Shown here one piece after another: positions 52,317 to 60,043 of a stretch of DNA of 61,064 nt. The notes under the pieces were generated by a model. The model made no database searches and had not been told where the DNA came from. It saw only the letters and a program-made list of their open reading frames with translations. Source of the stretch: Micavibrio_A sp964423095 (GTDB lineage: Bacteria; Pseudomonadota; Alphaproteobacteria; Micavibrionales; Micavibrionaceae). The position numbers were made by a program, and so were the translations under genes. Numbering within the stretch: the stretch's first letter is position 1; each line of letters starts with the position of its first letter. The stretch covers positions 1 to 61,064 of the forward strand of contig CAYRDI010000006.1 in assembly GCA_964423095.1 (NCBI GenBank), in the 5' to 3' direction.

Positions 52317-52637
52317 TCAGGCCAGCCGTTCCAGCGGCACGCCCAATGCTTTGGCAATCGATTTCAAGGAACGGATGGAACCTTCCTTCCGGCCCGTTTC
52401 GATTTCGGTCAGATAGGGGCGCGATAACCCGGACGCCGCCGCAAGGTCTTCTTGCGTCATGCCGCGATGTTTGCGGATCGTTTTGATCGGATGTTCTTTC
52501 GCCAGCGCTATTTTTTGCAGGATCTCGGCGGGCAGGCCGTCATCGCCTTCGCCGTTTTTTAATTGCGTGTAATCATGAAGCGGCACCAGAACATGGGGTT
52601 TTCCGGCAATGTGGATGATGTCGTACTGCATGGGCAT
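52317..52637 (-). CDS. XRE-family regulator with an antitoxin-like N-terminus
   Basis: A 106-residue protein. Residues 1-40 (YDIIHIAGKPHVLVPLHDY) resemble the beta-hairpin start of some antitoxin and XRE proteins, and residues about 48-105 form a helix-turn-helix (TIRKHRGMTQEDLAAASGLSRPYLTEIETG). AGGAGA six bases upstream fixes the ATG at 52637. No toxin gene lies beside it. It follows lpxR in the same direction and could regulate that cluster. Confidence 0.75.
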   Translation of the reverse strand: MPMQYDIIHIAGKPHVLVPLHDYTQLKNGEGDDGLPAEILQKIALAKEHPIKTIRKHRGMTQEDLAAASGLSRPYLTEIETGRKEGSIRSLKSIAKALGVPLERLA

Positions 52638-52677
52638 TGTCTCCTGCAGCGACAATCCTATCACCGAATGGCGGGCA

Positions 52678-53793
52678 TTAAAAGCGGGTGGTGAGGGTGA
52701 GGGAGCCGAAGATGGAATCTTTGTCCTGCCCGTCGAATTCCTTGGTGCGGTAGTTGGCGGTATAGGACAGGCGGTAATCGTGGAAGGTAAAGGCCACACC
52801 CGCGACCGCATCGCCGACCAGCAGCTTTTTATCCACGGACGGGGAATCTTTGAACGTGTTACCATCCAAAAAAATATTCCGCGCCATCAGACGGGCATCG
52901 GCACCGGTGAACAAATACCAGCTCCAGTCGTTCTCCGGCACATCGAAATATCCGGTCCCGGACATGGCGGGGCGCACGCGGGGCGGCGTATCCTGTAAAA
53001 CATCCTGATGGGGGCCGAAGGTCAGCATCACCCCCGTACCGGCATAGGTGTAAACATTTCCCAGACTGACATTGACATTGGGTTCGGCGTTCAGGCGGAG
53101 ATCATTCCCGAAATCCAGCGTCCACGCATTGTGAAATCCGCGCGGCCATCTGCGTTCCCATGACAAAATCACGCCTGGTTCAAACCCGATCTGGTGCGAC
53201 CATCCTTGCGGTTTTGGGGAATCGGTAATGTGTTTGTGAATGAAGGTCTGGGTCTGTTTTCCCAGAGCCTCCGGCCCCACCACGCCGAGCGTGATCTCCA
53301 GTTGGTCGATATGGTCTTTGGTGAGGGTGGCAAGCCCGACGGATCCGTATAACCACGCCGCATAGGGGCGGTCATCGGGGTCCGGCGTGGTTTCGATGAT
53401 GGAGGAGGGGGTGTAGAGATTCTGGCCCAGCGAGAAGAATGTGCTGGTGGTGGCATTGAGTTTGAATTCGGGAACGGCATCGGCCAGTTCATCGATGATC
53501 GGCGGGACGGTGCTGTTGACGTTGTAATAGGTCGCGCGCACACCGCTGGTGTAATAGCGGTCTTTGCCATCGCCGATCAGATCATTCTCGTACGAAAGGC
53601 TGAGGTAATTATCATACGGGGATTTAACAATGTGCCGCGTGGCTTCTTTTTCCGCTGCATCCGGTGCAGGTGCCGGAGCCGTGACTTCCTGTGCGGCGGC
53701 GTTAAGCGGCAACATCAAAAATAATCCCGCCGCGATGAGCGGCAGGATGGCTGTTGCCTTATTCAGCGGCCGCCGGAAATTTCGGTTGAACAT
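52678..53793 (-). CDS. LpxR-like outer-membrane lipid A deacylase
   Basis: A 371-residue beta-barrel protein with signal peptide (ILPLIAAGLFLMLPLNAAA). The LpxR/DUF2219 signature YDNYLSLSYENDLIGDGKDRYY is present, and so is the outer-membrane terminal Phe (LTLTTRF). LpxR removes the 3'-acyloxyacyl chain of lipid A, altering surface immunogenicity and permeability. The gene overlaps the 3' end of the FTR1 gene by 35 bases and so is expressed with it. Confidence 0.85.
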   Translation of the reverse strand: MFNRNFRRPLNKATAILPLIAAGLFLMLPLNAAAQEVTAPAPAPDAAEKEATRHIVKSPYDNYLSLSYENDLIGDGKDRYYTSGVRATYYNVNSTVPPIIDELADAVPEFKLNATTSTFFSLGQNLYTPSSIIETTPDPDDRPYAAWLYGSVGLATLTKDHIDQLEITLGVVGPEALGKQTQTFIHKHITDSPKPQGWSHQIGFEPGVILSWERRWPRGFHNAWTLDFGNDLRLNAEPNVNVSLGNVYTYAGTGVMLTFGPHQDVLQDTPPRVRPAMSGTGYFDVPENDWSWYLFTGADARLMARNIFLDGNTFKDSPSVDKKLLVGDAVAGVAFTFHDYRLSYTANYRTKEFDGQDKDSIFGSLTLTTRF

Positions 53794-54541
53794 ATCGATC
53801 CCATGCATAGGAGTACACTAACCACAGACACGGGACTGCCAACAAGGCAAAAGTGATTAGGTTCCCGATGGGCTCTCCCGGTTCAAAGGGTTCGCTCAAG
53901 GTATGCCATTTGAAATTGTCGATGAAAGGGACAGCCCCGACCTCGGTCAGTTCGTGGAACCCGTACATGAACAGGTGAACGCAGAACATAATCAGGAATA
54001 TGCCCGTTGCCTGCATGAAGAGTTTCAGGTTGATGCGGTGGCTTTGCTTGATCCAGATGTAGCCGATCATCCCTACGGCGGCAAAACCGAGCAGGGCCCC
54101 GACAATCAGGTTACCGCGGTTCATCGTGCCGGACATGGCACCCAGCATCATCGCCGTTTCCATACCTTCGCGCGCGATCATCAGGACGGTAAAGCCGAAC
54201 ACGCCCCATTGGGCGGCCGAGCCTTCTTTTTGGGCGTTGTTTTCCAGCTTGTTGTTGATGCTTGTGCGGATATTGGCCGAGGCGCGCATGACCGTATAGG
54301 TCATGGTGGCGACGAGAATACCCGCCGCAATGGCAAGCCCGCCTTCCATGTGCGGATCTTCGGCCAGTTCGGCGATGTGCCATCCGGTGGTAATGCTGAT
54401 GAGGGCCGCCGTTGCCACGCCCCAGTAAACAGGCTCTTTCAAATGCGCACGCCCCGTTTTGACCAGATAGGCCAGCATGATGGCGACGATCAGGAACATT
54501 TCCAGCCCTTCGCGGAAGGTGATGATGGCGGTTTCGAGCAT
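53759..54541 (-). CDS. FTR1/EfeU-family iron permease
   Basis: A 260-residue, seven-helix membrane protein with both family motifs: FREGLE (Arg10, Glu11, Glu14) and AREGME (Arg124, Glu125), plus the DPHMEGG loop. FTR1/EfeU proteins move iron across the membrane, usually after oxidation of Fe(II). No EfeO or EfeB partner is present. A palindromic Fur box lies 20 bases upstream, so iron-repressed expression of the FTR1-LpxR(-XRE) set is likely. Confidence 0.92.
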   Translation of the reverse strand: MLETAIITFREGLEMFLIVAIMLAYLVKTGRAHLKEPVYWGVATAALISITTGWHIAELAEDPHMEGGLAIAAGILVATMTYTVMRASANIRTSINNKLENNAQKEGSAAQWGVFGFTVLMIAREGMETAMMLGAMSGTMNRGNLIVGALLGFAAVGMIGYIWIKQSHRINLKLFMQATGIFLIMFCVHLFMYGFHELTEVGAVPFIDNFKWHTLSEPFEPGEPIGNLITFALLAVPCLWLVYSYAWDRYVQPKFPAAAE

Positions 54542-54560
54542 GGTGCAGGGACTCCTATTA

Positions 54561-54579
54561 AATGATAGTGATTATCATT
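54561..54579. promoter_or_regulatory. Fur box upstream of the FTR1 permease gene
   Basis: AATGATA (54561-54567), 5 bases, TATCATT (54573-54579): a perfect 7-bp inverted repeat close to the Fur consensus (GATAATGAT...ATCATTATC). It sits just before the FTR1 ATG at 54541. Confidence 0.85.
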
Positions 54580-54682
54580 AATGGCGGGTGCAACAACGCG
54601 CAAGCGGATTTTTCGGGTGTGAAAGCATTTGCCCTCAAACCTTTCCTTGCCTATGGTTTCTACAGTTTTGTCAGGAGGTTGT

Positions 54683-55336
54683 ATGCCGCTTAAAACCTAT
54701 ATCCATTCCCCGGCCTCAGGCAATCCGCCAAAAAGCATGGTTGTTTTGCTTCATGGGCTGGGCGCGAACGGGGCGGATTTGATCGGTCTGGCGCGATATT
54801 GGGAGCAAGCGTTGCCCGATACGATTTTCATTTCCCCCGATGCGCCGTTCCCGTGTGATATGGCCCCTGTCGGGTTCCAATGGTTTTCCTTGCAGGACTG
54901 GTCGCCCGAATCCGTTCAAAAGGGTGTGGAGCAGGCGGCACCCATCCTGAATGAATTCATTCATACCATGCTGGAAAAATACGATGTGGCTGCGGACAGG
55001 CTCGTTCTCGGCGGCTTTTCACAAGGCACGATGATGAGCCTTTATGAAGGCCCGCGTTACCCCGAAAAGATTGCTGGTATCCTTGGTTATTCGGGCGCGC
55101 TGATCGGCGGGGAAGGGTTGTCCGGGGCGGGCGTTCACAAGGTTCCGGTACATTTGATCCATGGCGATGTCGATATGGTGGTGCCGTTGCAGATGTATAA
55201 GGACGCCAAGGCGATTCTCGAATCGAACGGTTTTTCCGTGACGGGCGGCATCACGCGGGGGCTTTCCCACGGTATCGACGAAGACGGGATTGAATCCGGC
55301 GCGGCATTTTTGCAAACCGTGCTGGGCACCATATAA
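54683..55336 (+). CDS. Carboxylesterase / phospholipase family hydrolase
   Basis: A 217-residue alpha/beta-hydrolase of the YpfH/Est family. The oxyanion motif is LLHGLGANGADL, the nucleophile is Ser113 in GGFSQGT, the acid is Asp164 (or Asp162), and the base is His196 in GLSHGI. The substrate is unknown, with short-chain esters or lysophospholipids as family precedents. AGGAGG before the ATG at 54683 decides the start over an upstream ATG. Confidence 0.9.
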   Translation: MPLKTYIHSPASGNPPKSMVVLLHGLGANGADLIGLARYWEQALPDTIFISPDAPFPCDMAPVGFQWFSLQDWSPESVQKGVEQAAPILNEFIHTMLEKYDVAADRLVLGGFSQGTMMSLYEGPRYPEKIAGILGYSGALIGGEGLSGAGVHKVPVHLIHGDVDMVVPLQMYKDAKAILESNGFSVTGGITRGLSHGIDEDGIESGAAFLQTVLGTI

Positions 55337-55498
55337 TTCGCATTTTTCATTGATTTTAAATGACTTCTGTCAATTTGCTGCACTGTTACTAAAGCAGCCG
55401 CACAAATCAAAGCCGCTTTGTAACATCCTGTAATGTTTCGGTGAATGAATGTTTTGCGGGGGTGCAATCGCATTGCACCATTTTGCCGTCGAGAACAG

Positions 55499-55527
55499 TT
55501 GGTAACAGCCGAGTTTTCCTATACAAT
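55499..55527 (+). promoter_or_regulatory. Promoter of the HNH nuclease gene
   Basis: TTGGTA (55499-55504), 17 bases, TACAAT (55522-55527), predicting a start near 55534 and a leader of about 87 bases before the ATG at 55621. The rest of the 284-base gap after the esterase gene holds no gene that I can see. Confidence 0.5.
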
Positions 55528-55546
55528 TTAAGTATCAATGTTGCGC

Positions 55547-55583
55547 GAGGCCTTCATATTTTACCCTCCCGCCTGAAGGCCTC
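55547..55583 (+). promoter_or_regulatory. Leader hairpin upstream of the HNH gene
   Basis: A perfect 10-bp inverted repeat (55547-55556 with 55574-55583, 17-base loop) in the predicted leader. A second, mutually exclusive stem CTCCC/GGGAG (55581-55592) shares its 3' arm, which would allow a switch between two folds. No T-run follows, so it is not a simple terminator. Confidence 0.5.
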
Positions 55584-55620
55584 CCCCGGGAGCCGCTCGG
55601 GCTATGACAAAGGAGAAGAT

Positions 55621-56214
55621 ATGGAAGCGACGCGAAGTTTGGAACAATGTCCGGCCCTGGTGCTGAACGCGGATTTTAGGCCCTTGAGCTACTTTCCGTT
55701 ATCGGTCTGGCCATGGCAAGAAGCTGTAAAAGCCATGTTCCGTGAGAGTGTGACCGTTTTGTCCGAATATGACCGTGTGGTCCGCTCCCCATCCTTCGAG
55801 TTTAAACTTCCCAGTGTTTTGGTATTGAAAGAATATGTACCCGCGGCGCGAAAGCCCGCGTTTACGAGATTTAATGTTTTTCTGCGTGATGAATGGCATT
55901 GCCAGTATTGCGGGGAGGGGCACAAGACGAACGATTTGACGTTCGATCATGTCATCCCCAAATCACGCGGAGGCAGGACTTCCTGGACGAACATCGTCAC
56001 GGCCTGCCGGCCCTGTAACACCATGAAGGGACATAAGTTGCCCGGTGAATGCAGGATGTATCCGATCGAGGAGCCGGTGCAGCCGACGATATTCGAACTC
56101 CAGGATAAAGGACGGAAGTTCCCCCCGAACTTTCTGCACAAAAGCTGGGGTGACTTCTTGTACTGGGACAGCGAACTCGACTCAGAAGAAGGAGGAAGCG
56201 GTTCCGGTTTCTAA
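55621..56214 (+). CDS. HNH endonuclease domain protein
   Basis: A 197-residue protein with a C-terminal HNH domain: zinc Cys pairs C94-x2-C97 (CQYC) and C129-x2-C132 (CRPC), the DH pair at Asp109-His110 (TFDHVIPKSRGG), and Asn124 and Asn133. The N-terminal 85 residues form an extension found in similar stand-alone bacterial proteins. It starts with AAGGAGA before the ATG. Whether it cuts phage, plasmid or chromosomal DNA is unknown; this subtype is common in alphaproteobacterial chromosomes. Confidence 0.9.
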   Translation: MEATRSLEQCPALVLNADFRPLSYFPLSVWPWQEAVKAMFRESVTVLSEYDRVVRSPSFEFKLPSVLVLKEYVPAARKPAFTRFNVFLRDEWHCQYCGEGHKTNDLTFDHVIPKSRGGRTSWTNIVTACRPCNTMKGHKLPGECRMYPIEEPVQPTIFELQDKGRKFPPNFLHKSWGDFLYWDSELDSEEGGSGSGF

Positions 56215-56256
56215 AGACGACCCAAAAATAACAACGTTGAACAAAGGAGGTTTGCT

Positions 56257-56607
56257 ATGTTTGGGAAGATACTTGATGTGACGCACCACAGAACGACTTG
56301 GGATGCCGTGGTATTCTATTTCCTGTCGTTGACGCTGATGGTCGGGATTTCGACGACGCTGGTTCATTTCCTCGGAATGGCCGGTGTGGTAGATGGTTCC
56401 GGTTCTTTCTTCGGTGGTGGCGGAATCTATTCCCTGATCGGAACGGTTATGACGCTGATGATCGGCGGTCTGATCCTTTCGGGACGGAATCTGACCAGTG
56501 ACCTGTTTTCGGTTCTGGTGGTGGGCGTTGGTGTTTACCTCGCCTATACGTCGAGCGTGATGATCGGCCTTGTACCGATTGCCGTTCTGACGACGCTGAA
56601 AAAATAA
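56257..56607 (+). CDS. 116-aa three-helix membrane protein
   Basis: A small integral membrane protein: helices around 18-40 (AVVFYFLSLTLMVGISTTLVHFL), 58-78 and 82-110, with a Gly/Ser-rich loop (GSGSFFGGGG). AAAGGAGG before the ATG is a near-perfect ribosome binding site, suggesting strong expression. A terminator follows 33 bases on. The role is unknown. Confidence 0.7.
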   Translation: MFGKILDVTHHRTTWDAVVFYFLSLTLMVGISTTLVHFLGMAGVVDGSGSFFGGGGIYSLIGTVMTLMIGGLILSGRNLTSDLFSVLVVGVGVYLAYTSSVMIGLVPIAVLTTLKK

Positions 56608-56639
56608 ATACCTAAGGACACTCGGATAAACCGATATAG

Positions 56640-56671
56640 CCGTGCGGGGTGTTTTCCCGCCCGGTTTTTTT
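56640..56671 (+). terminator. Terminator after the 116-aa membrane protein gene
   Basis: A 9-position stem (56640-56648 with 56656-56664) with one T-C mismatch, then seven T residues (56665-56671). Confidence 0.8.
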
Positions 56672-56758
56672 GCGTGTTCATGCCGGTTTTAACCAAATTT
56701 GCATTCCGGCTTTTATTTGTGAGACACTGAAATCAGAATTAGATGAAAGGACATGATC

Positions 56759-56884
56759 ATGGGCATTTTAGGAACGATATTTGAAGGTGCGGCCGTCGGC
56801 GCGCTGGTCAATGCCGGGATGGATCAAACCCCGCAAGGTCCCATTGAACGTGTTGTTAGTCATGTTTCCAAGTTAGGTATGTAA
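56759..56884 (+). CDS. 41-aa small protein
   Basis: A complete short gene: AAAGG eight bases before the ATG at 56759, TAA at 56882-56884, and a strong terminator 25 bases later. The product begins MGILGTIFEGAAVGALVNAG, an amphipathic or weakly hydrophobic helix, then PQGPIERVVSHVSKLGM. Its own terminator on each side argues for a monocistronic gene. No family recognised. Confidence 0.5.
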   Translation: MGILGTIFEGAAVGALVNAGMDQTPQGPIERVVSHVSKLGM

Positions 56885-56909
56885 CGGTTTTTCCTCCCTA
56901 TGGTTCTTA

Positions 56910-56939
56910 CGGGCGATTTTAGATCGCCCGTTTTTTTTT
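56910..56939 (+). terminator. Strong terminator after the 41-aa gene
   Basis: Perfect 8-bp stem (56910-56917 with 56923-56930), 5-base loop, then nine T residues (56931-56939). Confidence 0.9.
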
Positions 56940-57018
56940 GCAGAAAACCGCAGAAAACCTTGACTTATTGGCGTTCCAGCGTGTATTGCTTTGCGATAAT
57001 TCAACGCTGGAGCCCGCT

Positions 57019-57141
57019 ATGTTTAACGACCTGTTCAATTTTAAAAAGCAACGCACACCCAAAGAAGCGGTCGGCTTCTTTTTGTTTTACGCCATGTTAA
57101 TCATGGGAATTCAGGGTTTTGCTATGATGCTCGGTGCTTGA
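57019..57141 (+). CDS. 40-aa single-helix membrane protein
   Basis: A short gene with TGGAG six bases before its ATG and an extended -10 (TGC-GATAAT, ending 57000) upstream. The product has a basic N-terminus (FNFKKQRTPKEA) and one transmembrane helix (VGFFLFYAMLIMGIQGFAMML). Its 3' end overlaps the convergent dsbB by 20 bases. Function unknown. Confidence 0.5.
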   Translation: MFNDLFNFKKQRTPKEAVGFFLFYAMLIMGIQGFAMMLGA

Positions 57142-57637
57142 GGGCGTAGAGCGCGGCCATCCCTAAAATCAGGCAAAACTGCACGTTATAATTTGCCATC
57201 GATAATCCGATGACCGGATCTGTCCAGGGAATCTCATCGCACCGGCCGACCGGATTGGCGACGATTTGTGCAAGGACATCGGTGATGTTTCCTTTCATCG
57301 GCGGTACGGTGCAGCCTTCGGAAAACGATGTCCACCAATGCCGTTCGACGCCAGTGTGAAAGAAGGCGAGGGCGGAATTTCCGAAAAAGGCGAGGGCGAT
57401 CAGGCCGAGTAGAACCCCGCCGCTTTTGGGGTGTTTGCGACCATAGGCAAGACCGATAAAGGACAAAAGGATAACCGCCACAAAAGGCGCACGTTGCATC
57501 AGGCAAAGCTCGCACGGGGAAAGGTCATAGCCGAATTGCGCCACCAGAGCCCCCGCCAGCGCGAGGGCCGAGAGCGCAGCGAAGACAAAAAAGGCCGGAC
57601 GGTCGTGGGAAAGGATATTTTTCACAAGTGATAACAT
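57122..57637 (-). CDS. dsbB: Disulfide bond formation protein DsbB
   Basis: DsbB reoxidises periplasmic DsbA and passes electrons to quinone. The 171-residue, four-helix protein has both periplasmic Cys pairs: CELC (Cys42, Cys45) and Cys109 with Cys133. The QRAPF segment after CELC matches the family. No dsbA is in the window. It lies downstream of nothing in the same direction, so it is probably monocistronic. Confidence 0.92.
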   Translation of the reverse strand: MLSLVKNILSHDRPAFFVFAALSALALAGALVAQFGYDLSPCELCLMQRAPFVAVILLSFIGLAYGRKHPKSGGVLLGLIALAFFGNSALAFFHTGVERHWWTSFSEGCTVPPMKGNITDVLAQIVANPVGRCDEIPWTDPVIGLSMANYNVQFCLILGMAALYALKHRAS

Positions 57638-57748
57638 AGGGATAGATGATACGCCTTTTTGAGGTCAAGAAAAGGCCCCGCGCGAATTTCCCATGGATTT
57701 TTGCATTCCTATCGTGTAAGGAAACTCATCAACCACGAAATCCTGTTT

Positions 57749-57835
57749 GCGGGTGTGGTGAAATTGGTAGACGCGCCAGACTCAAAATCTGGTATCTTAA
57801 CAGATGTGTCGGTTCGAGTCCGACCACCCGCACCA
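57749..57835 (+). tRNA. tRNA-Leu (anticodon CAA)
   Basis: An 87-base class II tRNA with a 7-bp acceptor stem (GCGGGTG with CACCCGC), D arm with GGTAGACG, anticodon loop CT-CAA-AA on a CCAGA/TCTGG stem, a long variable arm, the T loop GGTTCGAGTCC and an encoded CCA at 57833-57835. It reads UUG leucine codons. Confidence 0.97.
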
Positions 57836-57959
57836 CAATCAAGAAATATTGAAAATCCGCCACAGTGTGATTGTTTTGTGACATTTCGCAAGGCCACGAA
57901 GGATTCCGGTTAATCCTTCGTAAAAATTTCATGGAACCCGCGAAAAAGGAGGAAATTCC

Positions 57960-58454
57960 ATGGAACGTAAAATAAAAACGATCTTGATGGGTATTGGTCT
58001 TGTGATCGGTGCGGCGGCCGTTGCGCCCGCACCGGCGCAGGCCGGCGATTATTGCCGCGAATATACAAGAACGGTGTATATCGGCAACCGTGCGCAAGAC
58101 GCGTATGGAACGGCCTGTATGCAACCGGACGGCAGTTGGATGATTGTGGGCGAAGGGTTGGGAAATGACATTCCCGATTACGCAACAGACGTGGACTATG
58201 TCATCCATGACAACAGGCGGGAGATCGTGCCCACGCGTGTTGTTTATTACAACGCCCGCCCGACCTATCGATACAGGTCAAATCCTGTTTTCGTGTGGAA
58301 CCATAACGGGTTTTACAGGAACGGGATCTACATTTCCTATAACGACAACCATTACAGATACAAAAGACACAAGCATAGAGATTACGATCGTTATGATCGT
58401 GACGATGACTGGGACCATGACCGCGGCAATCATTACGGCCACAGGCATCATTAA
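57960..58454 (+). CDS. Secreted protein with His/Asp/Tyr-rich tail
   Basis: A 164-residue exported protein: signal peptide (MGIGLVIGAAAVAPAPAQA), a short domain with CREYTRTV...CMQPDGSWMIVG (a pattern seen in surface-antigen-like proteins), then a Tyr/Arg/Asn-rich stretch and a C-terminal run dense in His, Asp and Arg (HKHRDYDRYDRDDDWDHDRG and onward). AAGGAGG precedes the ATG. The tail could bind metal ions, which is inference. It is followed by a bidirectional terminator. Confidence 0.65.
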   Translation: MERKIKTILMGIGLVIGAAAVAPAPAQAGDYCREYTRTVYIGNRAQDAYGTACMQPDGSWMIVGEGLGNDIPDYATDVDYVIHDNRREIVPTRVVYYNARPTYRYRSNPVFVWNHNGFYRNGIYISYNDNHYRYKRHKHRDYDRYDRDDDWDHDRGNHYGHRHH

Positions 58455-58506
58455 AGGTTAAGTACGAGACGTATTTCTGTTCCCTTTGATCTCCTGATGA
58501 AAGAAA

Positions 58507-58531
58507 CCCCCTCCGGCAAAACCGGAGGGGG
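58507..58531. terminator. Bidirectional terminator between the secreted-protein gene and amt
   Basis: A perfect 10-bp GC-rich stem (58507-58516 with 58522-58531, loop CAAAA), flanked by GAAAC and GTTTC that extend pairing, and by short T-rich stretches on both sides. The two genes converge here. Confidence 0.85.
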
Positions 58532-58556
58532 CGTTTCTTGCAGGAGGATCATTCTT

Positions 58557-59867
58557 TTAAACCGCCTTTTTCGTGGGTGCGGGGGATACGTTCGATGCCG
58601 TGCGTGTGCCAAGCGGCGGCCGTTTGACCACAAAGGCGCGTTCGCCGTGTTGCGTGACATCAAGCCCTGCATCTTCGTCCTGTTTGGACACGCGGACTTT
58701 CATGACTTTTCCAACGACGTAGAAAATGAAGGCCGTCATGGCGATGGTGTAGGACAATACCGCCAGCGCGCCGATGACATTGGCGTATAAAAGATGCGTG
58801 CCGCCATAAAGCAAGCCATCCGCCCCGGCGGGGTTGATGGAGGTTGTGGCAAACACCGCCGTCAGGATGGTGCCGACCGTTCCGCCGATGCCGTGACAGG
58901 CGAACACATCCACCGTGTCATCGGTCTTCAGTTTTTGTTTGACGATCCGACATGCGTAGTTACAGGCCAGTGCGGCGATGGCACCGATGGCCAGCGAGGC
59001 CTGCATGGTGACAAATCCGGCGGCGGGTGTGATGGCGACCAGTCCCGCCACCGCGCCGACCATCGCGCCGACCGCGGTGGGTTTTCCGTTCAGAATCCAG
59101 TCCATGCACATCCACACCGTCATCGCCGTGGCGGCCGCGAACATGGTGGTGCCGGCGGCCTGTGCCGCAAGGCCGTTGGCGGCAAGGGCGGAACCTGCGT
59201 TAAACCCGAACCAGCCGAACCAGAGCAGTGTCCCGCCGAGCATAACGAGCAGCGCGGAAAAAGAGTTGTTGTCTTCTGGTTTGAAGCCGACACGGTTGCC
59301 GAGCATCAACGCGGCGATCAATGCGGCGTATCCCGATGTCATGTGGACGACCAGTCCGCCCGCAAAATCAAGCCCGCCCATTTTAAAAATCCACCCGCCA
59401 GGCCCCCAGACCCAGTGGGCGACAGGGACGTAGACGAGCAGGGACCACAGCGCCATGATGAACATCCACGCCTTGAACCGCACGCGTTCGGCCACCGCGC
59501 CGGTGATCAGTGCAGGCGTGATAATCGCAAAGGTGCATTGGAAAAACATGAACAGGACATGGGGGATGGTGGAACCATAGGCTTCATTCGGTTCCACACC
59601 GACACCGGCCAAAAATGCATGACCGAAACCGCCGATGAATCCGTAATCGGAATCAGAGCCTGTGAAAACGAGGCTATAACCGCATACCGCCCAGATCAGG
59701 GCGACAACGCCCATGGCGGCAAAGGATTGCAGTTTCGTGGAAATTACGGAACGGGCGGGCACCATCCCGCCGTAAAAGAAAGCGACCCCGGGGGTCATCA
59801 AAAGGACGAGGGCGGATGCCATCAGCATCCAGGCAATATCGGCACCAACCATAAGAAAACGCTCCAT
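58557..59867 (-). CDS. amt: Ammonium transporter
   Basis: A 436-residue Amt/Mep/Rh protein with eleven membrane helices and the family pattern: GVAFFYGGMVPARSVIST, the Phe gate region (ALITGAVAERVRFKAW), DFAGGLVVHMTSGYAAL with the first pore His, GWFGFNAGSAL and the second pore His in CHGIGGTVGTI. It moves ammonium into the cell. No glnK, its usual partner, is adjacent. The ATG at 59867 is preferred, as the four-codon longer start adds an atypical tail. Confidence 0.95.
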   Translation of the reverse strand: MERFLMVGADIAWMLMASALVLLMTPGVAFFYGGMVPARSVISTKLQSFAAMGVVALIWAVCGYSLVFTGSDSDYGFIGGFGHAFLAGVGVEPNEAYGSTIPHVLFMFFQCTFAIITPALITGAVAERVRFKAWMFIMALWSLLVYVPVAHWVWGPGGWIFKMGGLDFAGGLVVHMTSGYAALIAALMLGNRVGFKPEDNNSFSALLVMLGGTLLWFGWFGFNAGSALAANGLAAQAAGTTMFAAATAMTVWMCMDWILNGKPTAVGAMVGAVAGLVAITPAAGFVTMQASLAIGAIAALACNYACRIVKQKLKTDDTVDVFACHGIGGTVGTILTAVFATTSINPAGADGLLYGGTHLLYANVIGALAVLSYTIAMTAFIFYVVGKVMKVRVSKQDEDAGLDVTQHGERAFVVKRPPLGTRTASNVSPAPTKKAV

Positions 59868-60043
59868 CGCAAGAATCATTCAGCTAGAACGTAATATAAT
59901 GGCAGATATGCAGAAAACGCAAAGGTTTTGTTGCGATGCAAGATATGAGGTGGGGATTGTATTGGCTTTTAAATAACCTGTTGTAATAAAACATATTTAA
60001 ATAAGGGTTGCGCCGGAAGCATGATTTTGTTGAATATGGGATT

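Noticed and set aside
55493..55506. GAAC-like half repeats resembling a LexA box near the HNH promoter
   Set aside because: Only one half matches GAAC at the required spacing; the second is AACA.
58794..59894. A 366-codon rightward frame opposite amt
   Set aside because: Antisense to a full-length, clearly conserved ammonium transporter.
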